Positions 22,423-27,321 of a stretch of DNA of 27,321 bases are shown here, piece by piece. A program made the translations under genes and the position numbers. Under the pieces are notes generated by a model. That model searched no databases, was not told the DNA's origin, and worked only from the letters and a program-made list of their open reading frames with translations. Origin of the DNA: JAKPNF01 sp031556275 (GTDB lineage: Bacteria > Verrucomicrobiota > Verrucomicrobiia > Opitutales > JAKPNF01); assembly GCA_031556275.1 (NCBI GenBank), contig JAVBTG010000127.1, forward strand, positions 1 through 27,321, given 5' to 3'. Each line of letters opens with the position of its first letter. The first letter of the stretch is position 1.

Positions 22423-24825
22423 CTACTTCTGGGCGTCTTTGCGGATGAAGAAAATCTCGCCCACATGCACGCCGCGTTCGCCTTCGGCGCTTTGCCAGCG
22501 CAGAGTCACCTTGCCGTCGCTTGTGGCTTCGGGGGGCAGGTCGAACTCGCGCACCACGTCGCCCTCCAAGCGGAACATCTCGTGGACGGGCACGCCGTCG
22601 GCGTCGAGTCGCACATGGCTCTTGTAGCGGCTGGCCTCGCCCACGTAGGCGATGCGGATGGTGTAGGCGGCGGCAGGGTCAAACCCCTCGAACGTCAGCT
22701 CCATCGGCTGGTCCCAATAAATGCCCGCCTGCGTGAGCCACTGGCGCGGCACGGGCTCGCCGCTCACGCCGTTGTGGGTGATGACAAAGCCCTTTTTCAT
22801 CTGCACCCCGTAACCGCGGTGGGGCGACTCGATGTAGGAGGGGTCCCACTTCCACGCCGCGTCGATCCCCGTCACCTTTTCAGAGGAAAAGTCGCCGAGG
22901 TTGTAGTAAAACCCGCCCTGGCCCGGGTCGGTGCGGTTGACCAGCGCCATGATCTTGCCCGCGCGGTCCTGCGTGGCGGACATGCCCTCGATCTGGGCGA
23001 GCTGCGAGAGAATCCATTCGTTGTCGTTGAGGGAGACGTCTATCTGGTCCATCAGCGGGCAGTGCTGGTACTCCATCGTCCAACGGCCCGGGTCGTCGTA
23101 GACGGCCTTGTACAGCTCGTTGATGCGTTTTTTGAGGTCGAGCGCCACGGGCTTGCGCTGAGCCTCGCCCAAAATGGCGCGCGCCTTGGCGATCGCGCGG
23201 GACACCCCCGTCTGCGGGGCCTCGCGCAGGGCGTCGTAGGCGCGTTTTTCAAGGTCCATCTCGTACACCCAGCGCTGGTACATGTAGGCGTCGTAATACG
23301 CGCGCAGCAGCGGCATCAAAAACCGCACGTTCTCCATGTTTTTGGCCCCCGCGCGGCGCTCGAGCGAGCGCCACAGCTCCAGCGTCTGCATGATCCCCGC
23401 GTTCTCGGCCAGCGGCCCGACGAGGTTTTGCTCGAGCATGAACGTGCCCTTGGTGTAATCCTCCGCCAGATCGGGGCCGATGAAAAAGCGCGCGTAATCG
23501 CGCACGCCCTCCTCGGCGGGGGCCTCGGGGTTCCAGTCTTGGGCGATCCAGAAAAACTTGTTCAGATCGTCGTTGGTGCCCTCGGAGTACGTCAGCGAGC
23601 CGACCCCCAGATCCGCGTACAAATTGTGGATGTGCTTTTGCGCGACGGGGCTGGGGTTGATGCAGATGCGCCCGAGCGTCATCGCCATCGGCAGATCGAG
23701 CGCGTAGGCGGGGTACTGGCTGCTGTAAATGTGGGTGATGTCGGGGAAATTGCGGATCGGCAAATCGGCGCGGAGTTTTTCGCGCATGGTTTTAAACGGC
23801 ATGCGGCACCAGGGGCCGAAGCCCGCCCCGTCGAGCCATTGCGCGGCGTTGGCCAGCTCTATGAAGGTGTCGAAATAACTCTGCGGGGCGCGCACAAAAT
23901 GCTGCGGGGCGATCCAGATTTTGGCGTTGGGATGGCATTTTTTAAGCACCTTGCCCTCCTTTTCGGCGAAGGCGAACACGTCGGCTATCGACAAATTGCC
24001 CGGGTCGCCGCTTTTGACCAAAATGTGGTCGATGGCGGGCATGCGTTTATAAATCTCCTCGCGCGTTTTGAGCTCGCGCTCCCACAGCACGCGCGGGTCT
24101 CCCTTGGGGTCGAAATTGCGCCCGTTGTACATCGAGACGATCCAGATATCCATCCCGTAGGATTTGGCGATGCGCACGTAATCCTCTGGCGTGTGGCGCG
24201 ACAGCTCGATCGCGCTCATCCCGAACAGCGCCAGCTCGCGCACGTACTTTTCAAAATTATCCAGCACCCACCCCTCCTGCGGCGATTTCGCGCGCGGGGA
24301 ACGGCTCATCTCATGCCCGCGAATGGGGTATTTGGGGGTGGTGGACACGGCAGTGTCCGCCGCCAGCCGCATGCTGCCCGGGCGCAGTTCGGATGAAAAC
24401 AGCAGTTTGCCCACGCCATATAAAACCGCCCTCGGGTCGTTCCCCGCCACGACGACGGTGGTCCCGTCGGGCATCACGGCCAGCTTGTAGCCGTCCTTGC
24501 CGGTGGCGGGCAGCTTGTCCAAAACGGCCTTCACGGCGGGGTCGCCCGCCACATCCGCCTCAAGGCCCACGATAATCGTCTTCTCTTCGGCCTTGTTGGA
24601 GGGCCGCAGGCCCACATTCGCGCGGGCGTTGGCCTCCTCAATCAGCACCATGGCGGCCTTGCGCACAAGGGCGTCGTCGCCTTTGAGCACAACGGCGGCC
24701 TTGGCCAACTCAACCGCCGCAGGGCCGCCTTCGGCCGGATTCTGCGCCAGGGCCGCGCACGCGCCGATAAACAGCGCCGCCGCACAAGACGCGGCGCGCA
24801 TAAACACAGTTTTTCTTTGGGGCAT
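22423..24825 (-). CDS. secreted glycoside hydrolase-like protein (GH20 N-domain plus GH67/GH20-like barrel), 800 aa
   Basis: I chose the ATG at 24825, which has GGAGAAAG 6-13 bases upstream, the clearest Shine-Dalgarno in the window; a TTG at 24843 is less likely. An N-terminal export signal (MRAASCAAALFIGACAALAQ) may be a lipobox (IGAC, Cys23). Residues about 80-145 resemble the GH20b/alpha-glucuronidase N-domain (EKTIIVGLEADVAGDP ... GTTVVVAGNDPRAVLYGVGKLL). From about 166 a TIM-barrel-like domain follows (YPIRGHEMSRSP, LALFGMSAIELSRHTPEDYVRIAKSYGMDIW, HILVKSGDPGN, AKIWIAPQHF, GSLTYSEGTNDDLNKFFW). A helical region and a C-terminal beta domain (from about 640) end the protein. Candidate acids are E/D in the SEGTNDD motif (about 415-420), but I cannot assign the catalytic pair. 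A hexosaminidase- or glucuronidase-type activity on an extracellular glycan is plausible. It is a single-gene transcript with a strong terminator. Confidence 0.75.
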   Translation of the reverse strand: MPQRKTVFMRAASCAAALFIGACAALAQNPAEGGPAAVELAKAAVVLKGDDALVRKAAMVLIEEANARANVGLRPSNKAEEKTIIVGLEADVAGDPAVKAVLDKLPATGKDGYKLAVMPDGTTVVVAGNDPRAVLYGVGKLLFSSELRPGSMRLAADTAVSTTPKYPIRGHEMSRSPRAKSPQEGWVLDNFEKYVRELALFGMSAIELSRHTPEDYVRIAKSYGMDIWIVSMYNGRNFDPKGDPRVLWERELKTREEIYKRMPAIDHILVKSGDPGNLSIADVFAFAEKEGKVLKKCHPNAKIWIAPQHFVRAPQSYFDTFIELANAAQWLDGAGFGPWCRMPFKTMREKLRADLPIRNFPDITHIYSSQYPAYALDLPMAMTLGRICINPSPVAQKHIHNLYADLGVGSLTYSEGTNDDLNKFFWIAQDWNPEAPAEEGVRDYARFFIGPDLAEDYTKGTFMLEQNLVGPLAENAGIMQTLELWRSLERRAGAKNMENVRFLMPLLRAYYDAYMYQRWVYEMDLEKRAYDALREAPQTGVSRAIAKARAILGEAQRKPVALDLKKRINELYKAVYDDPGRWTMEYQHCPLMDQIDVSLNDNEWILSQLAQIEGMSATQDRAGKIMALVNRTDPGQGGFYYNLGDFSSEKVTGIDAAWKWDPSYIESPHRGYGVQMKKGFVITHNGVSGEPVPRQWLTQAGIYWDQPMELTFEGFDPAAAYTIRIAYVGEASRYKSHVRLDADGVPVHEMFRLEGDVVREFDLPPEATSDGKVTLRWQSAEGERGVHVGEIFFIRKDAQK

Positions 24826-24879
24826 CTGGGTATCTTTCTCCAATGGGGTTAGAGCGTGCTTGGATTTTCAAACACACCC

Positions 24880-24903
24880 TGCGCCGCGAAAAAACGCGGC
24901 GCA
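24880..24903. repeat. 9-bp perfect GC hairpin with A6 (or T6) loop
   Basis: TGCGCCGCG (24880-24888) and CGCGGCGCA (24895-24903) enclose AAAAAA. It lies in the 257-base gap between the YadA-head-like gene and the glycoside hydrolase gene, about 55 bases before the latter's start. No T-run follows on either strand, so a leader structure for the hydrolase mRNA or a terminator of unusual type is possible. No gene is visible in 24826-25082. Confidence 0.4.
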
Positions 24904-25082
24904 CAATGGTTATCGGCCGCACGGCCTGCGCGCGCCAAACATGGGGGGATGCCACCTTTATATGCGCATTGAAAAACCTGCGGCAATACCCCGCCCCTGT
25001 CAACCGAATTGAAAGCCCCCCCTCGCGCAAGATTTTGCGCGTTTTTCAGATATCCGCCTCCTCTCAATCCGTCGGGCGCGGC

Positions 25083-26072
25083 CTACTGGCCGAAGACGCC
25101 CATCAGGATGTCGCCCTGGGGCTGCGACAGGATGACCTTGCCGTTCATCCGCACGTGCCCCTCCACCTCAAGCGCGAAACCGTCGGACGAGAGGGGGCTT
25201 TCCGGAACCTCCGTGGGGTTCTCGGCGGACCAGTATTTGTTTGTCAGCAGCGTGCGGCCGTTGCGCAGCACGGCCACGGCGTTGCTCCTGTTCGCGGAAG
25301 ACGCCCCGTTGCCGAGAATGAAGAGATTGCGGTCGTCGGTGGCCGGAAATGACGCTCCGAATTCGTACGTGTCCATCTTGTTGTGTTTCCCGAAAACGAC
25401 ACTGCCGCCCTCGGCGCTGAAAAGGCCCTCGCCCGCCATTATTACGCCAGCGGCGTTCGCCCGGGAATTGGGACCGAAAGCGATTCCGTATTTGCCGTAT
25501 ACATATCCGCCGCTAATAGCCATACTGCCAGTCGAGTTCGCCTCTACCATCGAATCCTTGCCGACGGAGATGGAATATCCCCCCTCATTGATGCCATGCA
25601 TCATGGCAATGCTGTACGGCCCGTAGTTTCTTCCCTTGATGGCGGCGAAACTCCAAGCTCCTTGACTGCTTGCGCCACCCAAAGCCACGCTCCCCTCCCC
25701 GTCGGCATAAGCGTTTGCGCCGATGGCCACGCCGTCCTTTCCCTCGGCCCATCCGTGAATTCCGACGGAATTTTGCCCGATCATGTACTCGCCGTAAAAC
25801 TCCATTGTCCCAACGCTCAGCGCGTTTCGCGGCGCGATCCACGAGAAAAACTTCTGCCCGTCCGGCATGGCGGCGATCCATCCGGGCATCGCCGTCGTAC
25901 CGCCGACGGGAGCCTTCATAAAAAGCCCCTTTTCACTGACGACTTCGACGGCCCCCTCCACGCGCATATTGTCCTCCACGACGATGTCGGCGGCGGCCTG
26001 CGCCGGAAAAGCAACCGCCAAACACACCGCCGCAAACATTTGAGCCGCCAGGGTACGGGTAGAATTTTTCAT
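25083..26072 (-). CDS. secreted YadA-head-like repeat protein without membrane anchor, 329 aa
   Basis: A signal peptide (QMFAAVCLAVAFPAQAAA) precedes DIVVEDNMRVEGAVEVV. Residues about 95-230 contain YadA/Hia-type head repeats with the pattern xxAIGxxAxAxGxxSxALG (SVGIHGWAEGKDGVAIGANA, then YADGEGSVALGG; later GYSISVGKDSMVEANSTGSMAISGG and GKYGIAFGPNSRANAAGVIM), which fold as a left-handed beta-roll trimer. The C-terminus (ALEVEGHVRMNGKVILSQ, then PQGDILMGVFGQ) is a conserved-looking cap, not the 4-strand trimeric autotransporter barrel, so it is secreted or attached by another route. Length (329) is far shorter than classic YadA adhesins. Role is probably surface adhesion or structure. It is a single-gene transcript with a promoter candidate at 26118-26146; a GTAAGGAAAA sequence lies too far (about 17 bases) upstream to be a normal Shine-Dalgarno. 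Confidence 0.75.
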   Translation of the reverse strand: MKNSTRTLAAQMFAAVCLAVAFPAQAAADIVVEDNMRVEGAVEVVSEKGLFMKAPVGGTTAMPGWIAAMPDGQKFFSWIAPRNALSVGTMEFYGEYMIGQNSVGIHGWAEGKDGVAIGANAYADGEGSVALGGASSQGAWSFAAIKGRNYGPYSIAMMHGINEGGYSISVGKDSMVEANSTGSMAISGGYVYGKYGIAFGPNSRANAAGVIMAGEGLFSAEGGSVVFGKHNKMDTYEFGASFPATDDRNLFILGNGASSANRSNAVAVLRNGRTLLTNKYWSAENPTEVPESPLSSDGFALEVEGHVRMNGKVILSQPQGDILMGVFGQ

Positions 26073-26117
26073 TTCACTTTTTTGGTTTATTTTCCTTACG
26101 TGACGGGGTTGTCACAC

Positions 26118-26146
26118 AGAAAACACTTGCCCCACGCTCGCGTCAA
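26118..26146 (-). promoter_or_regulatory. possible promoter of the YadA-head-like gene
   Basis: On the minus strand TTGACG (26146-26141), preceded by an A/T-rich stretch like an UP element, is followed after exactly 17 bases by TTTTCT. The -35 is good, the -10 weak. It lies about 45 bases before the ATG and just after recR. Confidence 0.4.
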
Positions 26147-26179
26147 GTTTTTAAAAAAACGCAGCCGCCGCACCTCTCC

Positions 26180-26776
26180 CTACTCCCCCAGCTCCCGCCG
26201 GCTCTCCAGCGCGCTGCGCAGCGTCGCGGGGTCGGCGAAGGTGAGGCCGCCGCCGCTGGGCAGGCCGAAGCCGATGCGGGTGATTTTCACCGTGTCGCCC
26301 AATACCGACTCGCGCAAATAGTGGCAGGTCGCCTCGCCCTCGATGTCGTTGCCGAGGGCCAAAATCACTTCCGAAACCGCGCCGTCCTTCAGGCGGTTTT
26401 TTAGCGTCCCGATGTTCAAATGCTCCGGCCCGATTTTGCGCAGGGGCGAGAGTTTGCCGTGCAAAATGTGGTACAGCCCGCGGTAATTGCCCGAGCGCTC
26501 GATCGCCAGCAAGTCGGGCACCTGCTCGACCACGCACAAAACGTTCTGCCGCCGCGAGGTGTCGAGGCACAACGCGCATGTGTCGCCCTCGCAGAGGTTG
26601 CCGCATATATGACAGCGGCGCAGCTTTTGCCCCGCCTCGGCGAGCGCCAACGCCAGCGACGCCAACCGCTCGGGCCGTTCGACGAGCAAATGCAGCGCCA
26701 ACCGCTCGGCGGAACGGCTGCCCACCCCCGGCAATTGCCGTAGCTGGGCCACCAACGCGTCATAGGCGGGCGTCAT
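26180..26776 (-). CDS. recR: recombination mediator protein RecR, 198 aa
   Basis: RecR acts with RecO (and RecF in many bacteria) to load RecA onto SSB-coated single-stranded DNA at gaps. The standard order is visible: helix-hairpin-helix QLPGVGSRSAERLALHLL (14-31), a four-cysteine zinc finger CHIC...CALC (C55, C58, C67, C70), a Toprim domain starting at VLCVVEQVPDLLAIE (79-93) with the acidic motif ILALGNDIEGEAT, and the C-terminal Walker-B-like FGLPSGGGLTFADPATL. The length is typical for the family. It follows ybaB by 21 bases, a gene pair conserved across bacteria, often behind dnaX. The start is preceded by TCGCC with no Shine-Dalgarno. All key residues are present. Confidence 0.97.
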   Translation of the reverse strand: MTPAYDALVAQLRQLPGVGSRSAERLALHLLVERPERLASLALALAEAGQKLRRCHICGNLCEGDTCALCLDTSRRQNVLCVVEQVPDLLAIERSGNYRGLYHILHGKLSPLRKIGPEHLNIGTLKNRLKDGAVSEVILALGNDIEGEATCHYLRESVLGDTVKITRIGFGLPSGGGLTFADPATLRSALESRRELGE

Positions 26777-26797
26777 GGCGAAAAAACAAAAAACCGA

Positions 26798-27106
26798 CTA
26801 CATCAGCCCGGGCAAGCTGAATCCGGCGGTGAGCTTGCTCATTTCCTCCTCGTGGGCGGCTTTCGCCTTGGCGGCGGCCTCGCGCACGGCGGAGACGATA
26901 GTATCCTCGACGAGCGCGGCCTCCTCCTTGAGGAATTCCGGGTCGAGCTTGAGCGATAAAACCTCGCCCTGCCCGTTGACCCTGACGGTGACGGCCCCGC
27001 CCCCGTTGGAAACCTCGAACTCGCGGGACGAGAGCCCCGCCTGCATGGTTTCCATCTGCTTTTGCATTTTCTGGGCCTGTTTGAGCAATTTTCCTACGCC
27101 TGCCAT
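26798..27106 (-). CDS. ybaB: YbaB/EbfC-family nucleoid-associated protein, 102 aa
   Basis: A small DNA-binding protein of the YbaB/EbfC family, which forms dimers shaped like tweezers and is thought to bind DNA as a nucleoid-associated protein or regulator. The family signature is clear: an N-terminal helix KLLKQAQKMQKQMETMQ, the strand pair FEVSNGGGAVTVRVNGQGEVLSLKLDPEF, and a C-terminal helix ALVEDTIVSAVREAAAKAKAAHEEEMSKLT followed by the Gly/Pro tail. It precedes recR by 21 bases in one transcript. dnaX, which often precedes this pair, is not within the 215 bases visible upstream; that stretch contains no gene. The ATG is preceded by ATACCACC without a Shine-Dalgarno. Confidence 0.95.
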   Translation of the reverse strand: MAGVGKLLKQAQKMQKQMETMQAGLSSREFEVSNGGGAVTVRVNGQGEVLSLKLDPEFLKEEAALVEDTIVSAVREAAAKAKAAHEEEMSKLTAGFSLPGLM

Positions 27107-27204
27107 GGTGGTATGTTTTTAAGGGTTAGAATTATGCGCCCATTCTCCCCGCGCGCGGCGCGCCCTGTCAAACATCCTTTGAAATTGAATAAACACCCCC
27201 GGGC

Positions 27205-27321
27205 GTGTCTTTAAATCCAAACCGAGGATGCGACAGGCAGTTTTGAGGCGTTTTTTAGGGCTTCGAGCCGAGGCGATGTAGCACATCGTCGAGGCGAGGA
27301 ACCGGAAAAAGGGCCGAAACT
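27205..27321. repeat. imperfect long inverted repeat with central CGATGT-AGC-ACATCG hairpin, running off right edge
   Basis: The centre is a perfect 6-bp stem (27274-27279 and 27283-27288) with loop AGC. The flanks mirror each other loosely: the left flank, read on the minus strand, goes ACATCG-...-AAAAAACGCC-...-AAAACT, and the right flank on the plus strand goes ACATCG-...-AAAAAGGGCC-...-AAACT. Short GAGGCG units recur at 27245, 27270 and 27291. No open frame fits. It may be a structured RNA, a repeated extragenic element or the end of a mobile element; the outer boundary is not in the window. Confidence 0.4.

Noticed and set aside
24826..24843. TTG start 18 bases upstream for the secreted hydrolase
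   Set aside because: The ATG at 24825 has a well-placed GGAGAAAG, which the TTG start would overlap.
1..27321. CRISPR arrays, insertion sequences, transposases
   Set aside because: No regularly spaced direct repeats, Cas proteins or transposase motifs were found on either strand.

Overview
The window is high-GC bacterial DNA, most likely from an Opitutaceae-like member of the Verrucomicrobiota. The evidence is the combination of an autotransporter-repeat protein with a PEP-CTERM-like tail, a stand-alone DUF1559-like pseudopilin inside a sugar locus, a XylR-type (LacI-like sensor plus AraC DNA-binding) regulator, secreted 'NIGQLK'-repeat/thrombospondin-3 proteins, and an almost complete lack of Shine-Dalgarno sequences. 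This assignment is inference; no 16S rRNA or other phylogenetic marker except recR/ybaB and one tRNA is present.

Left third (1-10048, all minus strand). A short C-terminal remnant of glutamine synthetase runs off the left edge, followed by a small unknown gene. A two-gene unit encodes an orphan phage-type tail fibre/adhesin (T7-fibre-like N-terminus, Ala-rich stalk, LamG-like domain) and a 73-residue protein, ended by a good terminator. Next is an MFS/HlyD two-gene efflux operon. Then comes a three-gene operon of secreted proteins: a 166-residue helical protein, a 920-residue protein with three NIGQLK repeats, thrombospondin-3 calcium repeats and a C-terminal lysozyme/lytic-transglycosylase-like domain, and a 186-residue periplasmic-type protein. 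That last operon is the best candidate in the window for an undescribed system, possibly a secreted peptidoglycan hydrolase with a partner or immunity protein.

Middle (10213-21984). A divergent XylR-like regulator faces a plus-strand carbohydrate locus: a DapA/NanA-superfamily lyase, a secreted beta-helical protein with a PEP-CTERM-like tail, a pseudopilin, a secreted Asp-box (sialidase-like) beta-propeller protein, a sodium:solute symporter, a cytoplasmic GH2 beta-galactosidase with both catalytic glutamates, and a second secreted beta-helical protein. Read together it looks like glycan capture, import and intracellular cleavage under one sugar-sensing regulator. The enzyme details make classical sialic acid use plausible but not proven.

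Right part (22006-27321, minus strand). A bidirectional terminator separates the locus from tRNA-Gly(CCC). Then come a secreted GH20/GH67-like glycoside hydrolase, a YadA-head-like secreted protein without a membrane anchor, and the conserved pair ybaB-recR. The right edge carries an imperfect inverted repeat that runs off the window.
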